A stretch of DNA of 64,000 bases from Saturnia japonica (lineage: Eukaryota; Arthropoda; Insecta; Lepidoptera; Saturniidae), in assembly GCA_033032175.1 (NCBI GenBank), contig CM065323.1:10106001-10170000 (forward strand). The letters are read 5' to 3'. Below are positions 25,591-38,808 of the stretch, one piece after another. Position numbers and translations under genes: made by a program. Numbering within the stretch: the first letter of the stretch is position 1; each line of letters starts with the position of its first letter. Under the pieces are notes generated by a model, which made no database searches, had not been told where the DNA came from, and saw only the letters and a list, made by a program, of their open reading frames with translations.

Positions 25591-26694
25591 CATTCGCCGT
25601 AAGCCATACCTATCTATGCCTTTATGCCTGCAGGACGTCTATAATTGGTAAAACTAATTTGAAGCTTTTATTCCATGTATTACGAACAAAGATTACTTGA
25701 TTATATAGGTACCAAAACGGAGTGAATACCCTTTATCTAGTCATTATATACGGTACCTACTTGATATTAGATTCAATATATTATATTTGAGTGCCACTTC
25801 GACTACATTCGCGAAGTTCTTTGTTGTACGCCTTTTTATAACACAATATTAGTGATATAAGTTTAACATGTTTGTATCTGTCTGTGCCATCGTAGCTCCC
25901 AAACGGATGAATCAATGTTGATTTAATATTCTTGTTTGAAAAGTTTCTTGATCGTGAGTGTTCTTTTTAGTTATGATTTAAAAAATCTGTTTAGCCTTTT
26001 GAAAATCGTCAACTCTTTTCGAGTTGAAGAGATATGAAGAATTTTCACAGGTCTGAGCGATTCGAAATTTGGTATCCTGTTATTTTAATGCTACTGCATG
26101 TAACCTTGACCTAATGCTGCAGAATCATGTGAAATCTGCAGGATTCCCAACTCCTTGCCGACTCAAAGCAGAAGTATTGTATTTGTGCTCATTGGAATTG
26201 TCTCATTTAATATTTATTCGTGTAGGGTTTTTTTATTATTATTTAAAATTTATCTTTCTGTTCGTAGGATTGTGTAAGTTATAATCCATTTTATGAAACA
26301 ACTGCACATTAGCGAATATTTCAGATTTTATAAAATTCATTGAAGTTCAAACAGGAGCAATATCAAAATTCAACCCACACTCGAAAATAAATCCGCAATT
26401 CATTTGACCGTAAAGAACAGAGGTGCCTGTTAAAGTTGGATTTAAATTTTATTGCCGCAACATTTTGATTTTGTTTTACAAGTCCAATTTAAGATTTAGT
26501 GGACTGATGCTTCGAAAGATAAATAACGTGTTAATTCATTAAACGTATGAAACCAATTTCTTGGAAACATTAGCGGTCCTTTCATTAATGGGTTCATTCC
26601 TTGTGGCATTTCTATAGCTTTATAATCCTTCCAATTTAAAAAAAAAAACTTATTTTTATAATTTACAATTTTTTGAAAGCTTTTATATATAAGA
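25591..26694. other. AT-rich stretch, no gene seen
   Basis: Only a short stretch near 25870-25930 (gtctgtgccatcgtagctcc, caaacggatgaatca) looks like a repeat scrap. Nothing else is recognised. Confidence 0.4.
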
Positions 26695-27322
26695 CTAGCT
26701 GTGCCCGTGGCTTCGCTCACTTGTACTACAGAATGCCCGCGCGAATCTTCCTCCCCACTCTCGGTTATTTTTAAAGACAAAAATGCTTATTGTGGGTGTT
26801 CCTTAGAAGATAGATGTATACTCTCCCGGCTTTTTTGTAGGTCTTTTTAATGCCTAAGGATTAAGTCGTACAAGTTCAAGTCCGGTGAAGCTGTAAAAGC
26901 CGCAGCGGCTTTAGGGCCCCTAAGGCTAACAGTGTAGTCAGTACAAAAAAAAAAAAAAAAATAATTAAGTCGTACATTATTTTGCTATATCTTTTATGGC
27001 TTACTCGGCATAAGCCATTTAAGTGCCCGAATTGATTCACTATGACCAGTTTTTTTTTATTTGTGCGGAAACCTTATTATTTTTCTAAAATAAAAGTAGC
27101 CTAAGTTACTCCCTATATCATCAGCTATATATCAGTGAAAGTTCCGTCAAAATCGGTCCAACCCGTTTCGGAGATTACCCGGAACAAACAGACAGACAGA
27201 CAGACAAAAATAAAAAAATGGGCTTTTTGTTATAGGCATCGTATATACTTTCTTATGAATTTAGGTAAAACCTGTTATTTTAACATTACAAATAGACACT
27301 TCAATTTTATTAATTGTATAGA
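26695..27322 (-). mobile_element. Helitron-like repeat A, copy 1 (carries a nested insertion)
   Basis: On the minus strand it starts TCTATACAATTAATAAAATT at 27322 and ends CACAGCTAG at 26695. The flanks are A and T, the A^T target of Helitrons. Its GC-rich 3' end (gagcgaagccacgggcac) can form the short hairpin expected near a Helitron terminus. The middle has aaacgggttggaccgatttt and the tctgtctgtctgtttgttcc stretch. It is interrupted at 26873-26963 by a Jockey 3' tail. No Rep/helicase frame is present. Confidence 0.7.
26873..26963 (+). mobile_element. 5'-truncated Jockey-type insertion with 13-bp target duplication
   Basis: About 70 bases (ggtgaagctgtaaaagccgc, agcggctttagggcccctaa, ggctaacagtgtagtcagta) and a long A tract. 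They are nearly identical to the 3' end of the Jockey-type element at 61.75-63.30 kb. It is flanked by a perfect duplication, attaagtcgtaca, at 26860-26872 and 26964-26976. This is the clearest target-primed insertion in the window. Confidence 0.85.
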
Positions 27323-27582
27323 TGTTGTGTGCGTCTGTTAGTGATTCTATAACCCCTGAACTATTAGACCAATTGAGCTCGTATTACCAGACTACGGCGA
27401 AGCTAAAAGGAGGATTATGATTTTAGCAAGCTGATGATTTGTATATATGTTCATTTGTTCCCGCATATCATCTAAACTACCTATCACAGATTAACAAATG
27501 TGATTGATAAATTGACAAATCGTTAGAAGCGTTAGGCTGAGTTCATTGTGGCGCCCTCTAGAAGACATAAAGTCCTGTATTA

Positions 27583-28560
27583 GGGGAGACCGGGTACAAA
27601 AGTAATACTTTGTACTTTTACTTTGATTTCCGGCTATCAATCATATTTTCGATAAAATGGATATGGCCCTTTAAAACTTTCGTCTACACTCTACAAATGT
27701 ACAGTATACATTTATTTAATATATTTTGGCTTCTAACTATTACAAAGCTGCAATTTTTTATCATTAATTATTACTTTCGTCCTCAGTGTTAGACATTTCT
27801 TCCACTAAAAATACCAGGACTTGTATTAGAATAGGACAGTTCTTGGACTAGCTCTCGGCGAACGTTTTATATGTTAGGTTGAAAAAGGAATTGGCTGTGT
27901 AAAAGTTACTTGGGCCCATTAAGTCCTGGCTGTGGCGAACTTGATAATTGTTCTGAGGTACATTTTACAAATGATTAGCATAGTCGGTTTGTATGTTCAG
28001 TATAGCTTGAAGAGTGGATTGCTTTGGTTTGCAAATGATGATTCTTTACGAAAGATGGTGTGAAGTCAGCTGCGGCAAAGATTCTCCTATTAAATGCAAT
28101 ACTTATACCAGTGTAGTAGTACCAGCGGTACTATTCTATCTAAGTAACATGTTACTTTTTTCCCCGTGGTATTATGTTACTTTTGTACCCAACCTTGTTT
28201 TTGTTGTTGCATAAGTCACTACTCTAAAACTGAATCTCTTGCACAAAAATCATTTATAACATGCTATGGACAATCAAATTACAAATTACTAGGCAAATAG
28301 TCATATTGGTATTATCATCTTAACACTACGTAAATACAAAATAAATAAAAACCAAAAAACTTACATTTGGTACGTAAAATCAAATAACGTTCTCTAATAC
28401 AACAATATGAAGAAGTGGTGCGGTTACAGCGACTGATCACAAGCGTGGAAACCGTTCCAAGCTGGCATTCATTGATAGCGCGCATCGTTTCGGCTATTGG
28501 ACAAATCTACAGAGCATGTGTTACTTTCGACCCACTGTTACTTTTGTCCCTGTCTCCTCT
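27583..28560. mobile_element. Putative DNA element bounded by imperfect inverted termini
   Basis: The left end ggggagaccgggtacaaaag (27583) is the imperfect inverse of the right end cttttgtccctgtctcctct (28541-28560). The interior is about 980 bases of AT-rich sequence with internal echoes of the end motif (gttacttttgtacccaac near 28176). It has no transposase frame. Target duplication was not established. It may be a non-autonomous DNA transposon. Confidence 0.45.
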
Positions 28561-31500
28561 ATATTGTTTTTGGGTATCAAATGAAAGGGCTTAATCAGCA
28601 CATATCTTGTATTTATACTATAGTACTTCTCAGAGTGCGATGTTTCCCGTTGGTAGTCTGGTTATAGTTTTTAAACTTATCCAGTTTACATATTATGGTT
28701 GTTATATCACGATTATGATTTATTAATTTGTTAGGAACCGATAGATGGCGCTGTGGCCAAATCAATAACTACTTGTAAGGGCAGAACAACGTCTGCCGAC
28801 CTAGCTAGCTGTTTTATAGAATTATTTATTTATTATTGCTAAATTTATATATAGTTGTTTTATTGAAACAGTTTCACATATTGTTATTTTTTGATAAGCG
28901 GTTGCGCTGGCGCACACCCACTCTATTCCGATATAGTAACATTATTACGCCTTAGTCTGGCCGAAGCGAAATCTAGGTAAACTTCAATACACAGTAGTCG
29001 CGATTACACAATTTATAACAAATGACGAAGAATATATATTATACCTACTTCGTAGAATTTAAAGCATATTTATTAAACTTTAAGCAAAAAATTATAATAT
29101 ATTTTTATCAAAAGAAAAAAGTACATTCTTTTCTCATTAACTCACAATCGCTTTTGAAACTGGAAATGAATAAAACCAAAGTAGAAATAATTTATATAAA
29201 AAACTTACAAAATTAGTACTCAAATAAATTGTTGTGAAAAGATAATCATGATAATTTAATAAAGCATTATCCAATACGTAAGTAGGTAACGCAAGAAACA
29301 CAGTGAGAGGGCAGCCCTGAGCCCTAGAGCGTGTTTATCTACCGAGCGGCTGCTGGTAATTATTTCAAAAACACTGCTGAGATAATATACTCTTTACTTT
29401 AGTGTAATATGTAGTGTAGTTGCGTGCTACCTCGTCCCCGCCAACGTTAAACATAGGACGGTCGAGCACGAACTTGTACGACTATGAGCTATAACTATGA
29501 TGACTATGTTATGAGCGGCTACTAGCGATGCCAAGACTTGTTTTCTCGCTAAATAAACGAGACGATCAGCAACTTCCTCACTTAGACTAAGTCCACCAGT
29601 ACACACACTTGTAATCTTTCATCATATTCATACTCATATACATATATTTTGTTGAGTAGTACCAAAAATAATTGAATTTCAAACTTAATTAAACTTTTCT
29701 GAGATACACAAAAGCAAAGGCAACGAGATAAATGTCCAAGAAATTAATTTTGCTGAAAATTATATTTAATTATTAACAAAGTACTGTTATATTAAACAAA
29801 GTTTTACCGTAGATCGTATCGTTTACAATTTTACTTAATAATCCAAGAATATAGTATAAAATATCTGTTTTTTTCATATTAGTTTATCCACGTTGCTCGG
29901 TAGCCCTCTCTGAGATTGATATCATTGGGATTATTATTTTAGCATTTATTACATAAAAGCAATATTTTTATTGTCGTTTGCTTAGGAAGACGTCTTCCTG
30001 CATCGGTTATCCTTTTTATGTAAACTAGCGATCGCCCTAAGGTTAAATAAAATTCGATCAGCGACTTTTTGATCATAGACTATTTTCTGTTTGACATTTA
30101 CAGTATTCATAAACAATGAGTATTATCTACATCGCTTGCTGTCACTTTTCGTAGAGTGACAATGTCAATATTTTGGGGGTCTAATTTCAATGGCACTGGA
30201 AGGGTTAGAATTCGCAGTATTAAATTATTTAATTTAAGATATTAGTAACAGATATTATAGATAAATTTTAGCTTTCTGCACTCCTTCTCCATATAAACTT
30301 TAACCATGCCAAATCTCACAGTCTTCCGTGTACGTAATACGTTTAAAAAGGTACCGAAAGCTTTTTCTTCATATATTAATATATAGATTATATATGATAA
30401 TATTCTTATGGAAAGTTTTTTTTATTACACTGTGATTATTACAAAGTAGAATCCAAAAACAACGGCGACTACGGATAGATCGACAATTCATCGCCGGTTG
30501 TCACTGTCATACCGGTCTGCAAGCCTCTTGGCAACTGGACACTGGATGATCCCGAAGCCCTACAAAATAAAAGAAAGTCACTGTGACAGGATTATAATCA
30601 CGTGAATGGTGGCCGTTCTACCACCCCGTTTAAATACTGTATATACACTGGTTGGTTGACTAAGCGTGCCACTATTAAACGGTCTGATGTATGTGGTCAC
30701 GATCCTATCAACATCCAACTAGCCAATTCTTTTAAGTATTCGCTACGTACACCTATGACCTCCTCGACATGCTCGTGACGTATCGCACTTGTGTCAGACT
30801 AGCGACGCGTAGTATAGGGGCTGTCAATATACACTAACACATTGTATATACTCGACCGTATCATATGCGTGTTTGACTTTTTGGAATGGTAAAATCTAGT
30901 GATTTTGCGTCACCGAATGCTCTGCAATAATTCAGACTATAATTTATTTAAAAATTCAAAATTGATCTTTCACTTCTGTCGGCAGTTCTTATGACTACCT
31001 CTTTTTTTACGAAACATTATGCACACCTTGCATGGCTTGCATATACCTATCTCTTGCTCTCTTGGAAGACTGGCAGAGAATACTTTTTAACATTAAGTCC
31101 TTCAATTGTACTTTTTTTTGTGTAATGAAGGAAGTGTTTTCAAGTGTGCCTTCCTTAAAGCGCAGTTTATGCAGAGACTCTTTCACGAATTTTAAACTAA
31201 TTTTTGTAATAATTTCAAGTTTATGTTTCTATTCGTGACTGACTGTATTTCTTTTTTGTTTATACTTATCTTTTCTATTGGTGAAAACGTGTAATTGGCC
31301 TTCTATTTCGATTATTTTTACTACTCTTTCTATTAGCTTTAAGTTTACCTAATAATGTGAAATAAAATAAATAAATATACATATATATATATATCCATTT
31401 CGACACAATTGTTATGTCTTACCCAGCGAACAGTTTATTTATGTTATTTTGAATACAATAAATTTGTTTATTGTATAAAGTAAATAACGATACGAGGTAA

Positions 31501-31620
31501 TTGGTAATATCTAAACAATAATCTAAATAAACATTTAATAATTTAATGTTTGTCTTAGGTCAAATAGCTTGAGGTTCTAGATATGAAGGCTATTGGGACT
31601 GTCGGTTATACAAGATATTA
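28561..31620. other. Unassigned, mixed-composition stretch
   Basis: More GC-rich patches occur at 29290-29600 and 30470-30860, but neither shows a recognised domain or splice-flanked frame. I see no supported gene, RNA gene or repeat. Confidence 0.4.
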
Positions 31621-31700
31621 GATAAGATAATTTTTAACAAAAAAGAAAATCAACTTACATGATTTTGAAGAGTTCGGGATCTTGGGGTTTTCTTTGATTC
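31621..31700 (-). repeat. Dispersed repeat B, copy 3 (partial)
   Basis: gataagataatttttaacaa, aaaagaaaatcaacttacat and gattttgaagagttc match the start of the other B copies. It ends abruptly where the RT relic begins. Confidence 0.5.
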
Positions 31701-31726
31701 AACTCTTTCTTTTAGGACACACTATG

Positions 31727-32265
31727 ATTACATCACTAGTAAGGCTCGTCGTATCCTCAGTTTTGTACTACGTACCAGTAAACCCTTTAAAAAAGCGAGA
31801 TCTTCTATAATTCTCTGTTAGCTTGGTGCGAAGCATATTGGAGTATTCTTCATTAATTTGGTCAACGATATATCGGGTGCATGTGGATAGAATTGAATCC
31901 ATGCAGCGTAGATTCCTTAGATCATTATGTGGCAAAGTTGGGCTGCGACGTAAACTTTCAGACTATGAAGATAGGATTAGAAAGTTTAATCTTAATAGTC
32001 TTGAGAAAAGAAGAAATGTTGCGGATCTACGTACACTTAACAAAATATCAAATGGTACACTTGGTAGTGAATTGTAGGGTAAACTCAATATAAAGGTGCC
32101 CAGTCGTTCCGTTAGACATCAACAATAGTTTAGCGTTCCCCCCCTGTAGCAATAATATATCGGAAAATACTCCCATTAATAGAATGTGTAGGCGATATAA
32201 CGAAGTTAACTTACAACGTGACATATTTTTCACCAGTCTTCCTAAATTTAAAAATTCACTCATTT
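31727..32265 (+). pseudogene. Non-LTR retrotransposon RT, C-terminal relic
   Basis: The frame at 31823-32077 reads LEYSSLIWSTIYRVHVDRIE, SMQRRFLRSLCGKVGLRRKL, EDRIRKFNLNSLEKRRNVAD and LRTLNKISNGTLGSEL. This is the thumb/C-terminal region of a Jockey/CR1-like RT (ILEYxSxxWxP..IExxQRxFLR). Upstream, in another frame, is ARRILSFVLRTSKPFKKA; downstream, in yet another, RRYNEVNLQRDIFFTSLPKF. It therefore has at least two frameshifts. The catalytic domain is missing. Confidence 0.75.
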
Positions 32266-33642
32266 AATATATTTATTTCTATTTAATTGTTAGATTTTTA
32301 GTCCATTTGCTATAAACAGTGTTTGTTATCAATGAAAGTTGTGCACTTATGTTATAGGGTATTAGATTTTAAGAGATATTTAGGGTTATGTTATTATTGT
32401 TACTTTTTTTTTATCTCTTACCTGTATTTGTGCCCTACTAAGTAAAATAAACTACATACAATTTAAGCAAATTATTTTACATATATTTAGCTTTTTCTTT
32501 GTCTCTATTATTCTATTCGAATGTGGTTTCTACTAATTTACATTCATTTCGAGGTATAAAACTTACAAGGTCCATAAAGCGGTTAAAATTCTTGAATGTT
32601 ATTCAAAGTGCCTTTCTTGCGTTTTGTTCAACAAACACCGAGTGGCACTTAACGGCCGTGGGGGCTATAAAAACCTTCTGTTTATTTCTACAACTGTAAG
32701 CAATTGCTTTGCTCTGTAATATTTCACAATATTGAGACTGAAATTATGATTATAATTTATTGTGATTTGTTTAATGTGATCCCTTATTACCTTCCATTAT
32801 GAAACCATAAAATTTACTGTGAATTTTTGGTGGGCAAATTGACGTTCTGCTTTTGTTTCTATTTGAGAGTTATTTTGTTTTTCCATATTATTGTGTCATA
32901 TTGTAAAAGAAATATATTTTAAACAAACAGCACAAATATGAAAGAAAACAAACAAGTATGGAAGTAAACAAAGGACATGTTGTTACCAAAAAGTCTATCG
33001 ACATTTTCAATGGGACTGCCACAAATTTACTAAGCTATAATTGAATATATTGTAACATATATACAGAACTATAAAATGACAAAACAAGTACGGACTTCAA
33101 TCATGAATTGCTTGTGAAAAAGAGTAAGAAAAAGCTCAATTACTACACCGAATTTCTTTTCTCTAAGCTGATTTGATGGAAATTGGATTCACATATATTA
33201 TGTAGAAAAAGGGACATACAATATGTCATATATTATTATTATATCCTTCAGTACGTTTTATCGTTTATTTTAGTTAAAATAAAATTTACTCTACTCTCTT
33301 AGCGGTTCGTCTAGTTATATTAGGTATTATTATATATAGTATTTATATTAGGTAGTTTATATTATTATATTTAAGATAAAACGGCATATCTACGCTTTAT
33401 TTTACAACTGATGAAAATCAAGACATAGCCGAAGGTGTGTAATAAAAATTATTTTGATCTCCTAAATATGTATATTGTGTAATGATTATGATATTAAAGT
33501 GTTGCGTGAAAGTTAAGAGGTTTCTTTTCTAGGCATCTGGAAGATGCGTCCCATGTAAGGTACATGCAGGATGCATTTTTTTCTATTCTTATACATAATT
33601 ATCTATTTATAAAAACCGAGCCAACAATACGCATATTATACA
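32266..33642. other. AT-rich stretch, no gene seen
   Basis: Nothing recognised on either strand. Confidence 0.4.
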
Positions 33643-34009
33643 CTAGCTGGTACCCGCGACTTCGTCTGCGTATTATTGGATATACACAGACTGATCTCGG
33701 AACACGAAAAACCAAAAGAAAATCATAGATGGGAGCGTTGTCACTACGTTTATGGTGGACGCGATCCCTACCTCCCTGCTATATCACTGCATATGCACCA
33801 GCTGACTTCAAAGACAATAAAGCAAAAAATCATAGAAGGTTATTATATTTGTAGGATAACAGTAGTTAAATTATGATTTTACCAAAATAAAAAGTACCTT
33901 ATGTGTTTATAAACTATCTGTGTGCTAAATTTCATTCAAATCCGTTCAGCTTTTTTTGCGTGATTGAGTAACAAACATACAAAGTTTCACATTTATTATA
34001 TTAGTAGGA
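33643..34009 (-). mobile_element. Helitron-like repeat H, copy 1
   Basis: On the minus strand it begins TCCTACTAATATAATAAA and ends with gtcgcgggtaccagctag. This is a TC..CTAG arrangement as in the other Helitron-like families. The interior has tttcattcaaatccgttcag and gcgtgattgagtaacaaac. The second copy is at 45929-46981. No coding sequence. Confidence 0.55.
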
Positions 34010-34127
34010 GTGGTCACATTTCTGAGTAGAGATAGATATATCTATCTATATTGATATACCTGTAGTTCACTGTGTATTATTTTTTAAATTTCTCTTCCTG
34101 TATGAAGAACACTGATCACGAATTTTT

Positions 34128-34530
34128 CTCTGTCTGTCAGTTTGTTCCGGGAAGTCTGCGAATCGGTTGGACCAATTTTGATGGGACTTTCACTGGCAGA
34201 TATCTTATGTTATAAGGAGTAACTTAGGCTACTTTTATTTTAGAAAAAAAATTAGGGTTTTGCATAAATAAATATCAATTCGGAAGAAACTACGATTTTG
34301 TTCCGCTTAAATGATTACGCTGAGTTAACACTAAGAGAAGTATTAAATGAATGTAGTACATAATTGTACATTTTAAAAGGAGCTAGAAAAAGTTAGTATG
34401 AGCATATACATATATATATCTTCTTCATTTTTGCCTTTAAAATAACCGGAAGCGGTGGTAGCACTATACGCGCATTCGACAATCGACGACGTTCTGTAAT
34501 CCGCACGAGCGCAGCCACAGGCCCAGCTAG
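34128..34530 (+). mobile_element. Helitron-like repeat A, copy 2 (5'-truncated)
   Basis: tctgtctgtcagtttgttcc, ggttggaccaattttgatgg, gggactttcactggcagata, then a 3' end ggcccagctag followed by T. It lacks the first approximately 110 bases of the family. Confidence 0.6.
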
Positions 34531-34806
34531 TTATAAAATAAATTTGACACAATGTATAGAGAACTTTTCAAAATAATTGAACTCTATAGAACAATACATC
34601 TCAAAGCCAATGTAAAGTTAGCAACGTTAAGTACAACTTCGTAAATTAATTATTAATACAATTTAATTTGTTCTTGTTTATATAGGAGATCACACGGCAC
34701 ATTGATTTTGATTATTGCCTACCTCTAATGTTTTATTGGGGCATTATGTCCCAGGGCTGGGCAAAATTAATCAATAATTTGTAAACAATTTCTCAATACT
34801 TGCCAA

Positions 34807-35152
34807 TCTATACAATTAATAAAGTGTCTGTTTGTAATGTCAAAATAACAGCTTTTTACTAAATGCATATGAAATTATATAAGATACCTATAACATAACA
34901 CCCATTTTTAAAATTTTTGTCTGTCTGTCTGTTTGGGCAGTAATTTGGGCTGTGCGTTGATATGTCAATTAGTCAATTAGTTATCCTTTTATTTGCCGAT
35001 TTCAAGAAAAGACGGGTGGTTACTCAATTCGAATATCTTTCTTTATGAGTGGACCTTTTAATTTCATTGTCATTGGACTTTGAACTTCGAAGATACACAA
35101 GGAAACTCTTCAAAATCATCGAAGTTGGTTTTCTTTTTTGTTAAAAATTGAC
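34807..35152 (+). repeat. Repeat A 5' fragment (34807-34930) joined to repeat B (34945-35152)
   Basis: The first part carries the A-family start (tctatacaattaataaagtg, tgtctgtttgtaatgtcaaa). It stops after the tctgtctgtctgtttg stretch. The B family then follows in the opposite orientation to its other copies, ending cgaagttggttttctttttt and gttaaaaattgac. The junction suggests a later insertion or recombination between repeats. Confidence 0.5.
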
Positions 35153-35343
35153 TTATATTTATAAAGATGTGTAGACTAAAATGCCATTAAATTTAAAGGT
35201 GATCACGACATGCTCGAGCACCAATTAAACTTAAGAAATTTATATAATTAAGTATATATTTAAAATAACATAAATAAAAGAGCACGGGATAATAATAATA
35301 ATAGGCGAAATTAACTAGTGTATAACACCTAAAACAGAGTAAC

Positions 35344-35856
35344 CTATAGAATTAATAAAATTGAAGTGTCTGTTTGTAATGTCATAATAACCATTTTTTA
35401 CTAAATGCATGTGAAAGTATATACGGAAAATATTAAAGAAAAAAAACATATTTTTAAAGTTTTAGTGTGTTTGTTTCGGGTAATCTCCAAAACGGTTGGA
35501 CTGATTTTGAAGGGGCTCTCACTGGCAGATAGCTGATGTTATTATGAATAACTTGGCTTAATTTAATTTTAGAAAAAGAATTAAGGTTCCACGCAAATAT
35601 AAAAAAACTGGTCATGACGAATCAATTCGGGCGCTTAAATGGCTTACGCTGAGTAAACCATAAGAGATATAGCAAAATAATGTAGTACACAATTTTACAC
35701 ATTAAAAAGACCTACAAAAAAGCCAAGGAGAGTATATGTTTATCTTCAAAGGTTTACCCACAAAAAGCAATTTTGTCTTTAAAATAACCGGGAGCGGGGG
35801 TAGAACGCTTCGCGCGTGTTCTGTAGTCCACGCGAGCGGAGCCGCGGGTACAGCTA
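35344..35856 (+). mobile_element. Helitron-like repeat A, copy 3
   Basis: Near full length, from tatagaattaataaaattga to gagccgcgggtacagctat. The terminal CTAG is mutated to CTAT. The interior matches the other copies (aacggttggactgattttga, caattcgggcgcttaaatgg, ataaccgggagcgg). Confidence 0.65.
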
Positions 35857-37770
35857 TCTTCTTTGAAGATTTCTTTTTCGTACCTACATCATAATAGAAA
35901 ATTGTTAAAATGTCAGTAGTTTTCGGGTCTATGTTAATCTCTCTTCAATAAAGACTTGTTATTATAGGACATAAATAATTTAGGACGCTTTCAAACTAAA
36001 CAAGACCGGGAAATTGGGTTTCATTGCCCTGAAAATAATTTATATCCAACCTCTTACCTTATTATCTTTACCTCGTTTGATATATTTTACGTTTACCTTT
36101 GAACCTGTTGAAGATATTATCAAGAAATACTCAGCTCAAAGTATTTACCCTTTACTCTACTATATAGCTATAGAGATTATTGTTTTGTTTGTGTGTTTGA
36201 ATGTGTTAATCTCTTAGAGGTTATTTCTGTGACTACCAATCAGATTTGAAAAAATCTTTTTGCTTTTTTTTGCCCAGTTATTGAGGAAGGTGTAATAACA
36301 CGCTATTGCTCTAAAAAGAGAAGCGAAGAACTCTATGAACTCAAGTAATCTAGCAAACTGTAGACGGTAAATGAGAACAGCGTTTTGGAATTTGGAATCA
36401 ATGGGGTTTTGCGTGTCGCGTTTCGGATCAGCGCATATAGGTTTGTACTGTGTTTACCATCAAGGACAGTACCGTCAATTTGCTGTGCTATTTTTAAAAC
36501 ACCAACGATAAAATTACATAGGCGGCATCGCGGTGGACAGGTGAAAACGTAGGGCACAGATATTATATGTATGAATGTACAGGAACTTGCCTTAACTCCT
36601 GCTAACATTCAAGTCATGCAGAACATTTTAGAAGTTAACAGAGAAATTACAATATCTACTCAGAAGGTCTATAATCACTTTGTAGATGAAATCCCAACAT
36701 GACTAACTCACTTTACGTGCCTTTACGATACGAAAACGCACGAACGATCTCAATTCTATTATGAAGCTCCATGCGAGAGTCGTACGTCTGTGGCCGTACG
36801 TGTACACCCGACTTCAGAAGTCGATCCAAACTTGTTGAGAGTTTTTTTTTTCATTAAAATTACATAATCGACAATTAATAATTTGGTTATGGCCACAAAT
36901 ATTTAGGAGATATATAGTGAGATTCTTCAAGATGTTATTTACGTGATCATCACGCAGGGAATGGAGAAAAATGTGCGTGGAATTGTTGAAAGATGTTCCT
37001 GATGTTCTAATTATCTTGAGAGACTATAATGTAATAATAGTTTTCAAAAAACTAAAAAACACGCTTATATAGAAAATCCAATTAAAAATAGAAAATAAAT
37101 TTTAATAAATTTGAATTAAGAATAGTGTAATTTTCTTAATAAATGTAAATAAGAAAAAAATTTATTTTATTGTAAAAAAGCGTATTTTTTATTTTTTTTT
37201 AACAATTTTTTTTCAATATCCTACTACGAAAATCAATGAATTTCAATAAAATCGGGAAGTCCACTAACTTGAAGTTACTATTTGTAAATAAAGATAGGGA
37301 ATGAGATAAACAAATCCATTATGGAAAAAAAAGATTATTTATTTTAAACAAAGAAGCTTTATTTAGACAACTTAGCACTAATGATAATTATTTAAATTTA
37401 TCACACTATAATTTTTATTATATTTTATCAAATACTTAGATAATAATTAAGGTCATGAGCTAAATTTTTAGGATTATAATTTTTTCAACCAATTTAATTA
37501 TTACTTAGGTTTAAACGCTACTAAAGCTTAATTTTAAACATTTAACATGAATATAATCCCTAATTGTCATATATAAAATACTTATAAATAATACTTAAAG
37601 TAGGTTTCGAACAAATCGTTTTATAACAAATGTCCAATAATTTCATTAACAAAGATACCTACATTTTACATCAGTAAACATCAGCACAGGAAAATTTCTT
37701 TGGACAGTTCTCTCTACTTGACGCAGTCCGACTGGTGGAATACCTGCACCCTGCATAAGATTGCAGCTAA
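35857..37770. other. AT-rich stretch with a Lep1-type fragment
   Basis: 36165-36335 resembles the Lep1-type Helitron interior (gttaatctc.., gatttgaaaaaatctttttg, ttattgaggaaggtgtaata). A 91-codon minus-strand open frame at 36333-36608 shows no recognisable domain. 36990-37480 is very AT-rich. Confidence 0.45.
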
Positions 37771-37938
37771 ATAACTGTGTGCTGTGTTCCTACGGTGACT
37801 GGGGTTTCCAGAGCTCCTTGTGGAAGGGGGTTCAAAGTCGGCAAAGCTCTAGTAATACCTATAGTGTTACAAGCGTCCATAGGCTACGGTAGCCGCTTAT
37901 CATCAGGTGGACCGAACACTTGTTTGCCAGGTTGTATA
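37771..37938 (-). repeat. Dispersed repeat D, reversed copy
   Basis: acaagcgtccataggctacg and gtagccgcttatcatcaggt are the inverse of the D copies at 14212 and 21119. ctgtgttcctacggtgactg lies at its other end. Confidence 0.55.
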
Positions 37939-38808
37939 AAAAATCTAAAGAAAGTAACTAAGCCAAAACTACGTTAACCAAAGTTAAAGTTTTAACAACA
38001 TTCTTCTGCAGAATATTCGATGTTAAGACTCTTTGTTCGTAAAGGTACATATTATACAATTATTTAAATAATAATAAATGTGTATAGAATAATAAGGAAA
38101 CATATCTATATAAAGTACACTAAATTATTTAATTATAATTAATAACTATAAGTAACACCTTACAACTTACTTTTACAAATAACAACTTAATAATTGGAAG
38201 AACTTAAATCGAATCACGCAAAGCTCCTCTCTGAATTATGATTAATATTTTTATTAAATTATAAATCCTTTCTGAATTGCTACTTATGCAAATATGTTTT
38301 ATACGCTTATGATGTAATCAAATCGTCAGCGTTTTTAAATAAAATAATGCATTCGGAATATTACTTTTAAAGTTTCTTTATTATAAATCTGTTTCTACTA
38401 CTTTCTAATCTCATGGATAAATTTAGAGGAAGAATAATAAGCAAAATCCAAATTAATAAAACTTCAATATCACCCATCATTAACCACCAATATCCATGAT
38501 ATTTTGTTTTGTCCCACGTTATTTTTGCATTCTTCCAAATTTGTTCATGAGTGTATATATGTTACAGGCAACATATGAAATGCCGACATTCTATAGAATG
38601 CCTAAGAGTAGCCGGCAACGAATGAAGAATGCCAACAAAATGTTTTAAATATAAATAATTTCATGCATTGCCCGGTAGTTTCAATAATTCTATATATTAC
38701 CTATGACATATATATTGAAAAAGAGTGATTCTTGTCGCTGATATTGTGTTACCCTGTCACTATGATTTTTTAATTGAGCTTTACCGATACAAGATTATTA
38801 TAAAAAGT
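37939..38808. other. 3' flank of the receptor gene; AT-rich, no other gene seen
   Basis: This is the presumed 3' UTR and downstream flank of the receptor gene on the minus strand. No other coding signal is seen. Confidence 0.4.

Noticed and set aside
36333..36608. Minus-strand open frame of 91 codons
   Set aside because: It has a plausible start but no domain, signal or splice context that I recognise. It overlaps a Helitron-like fragment at its lower end.
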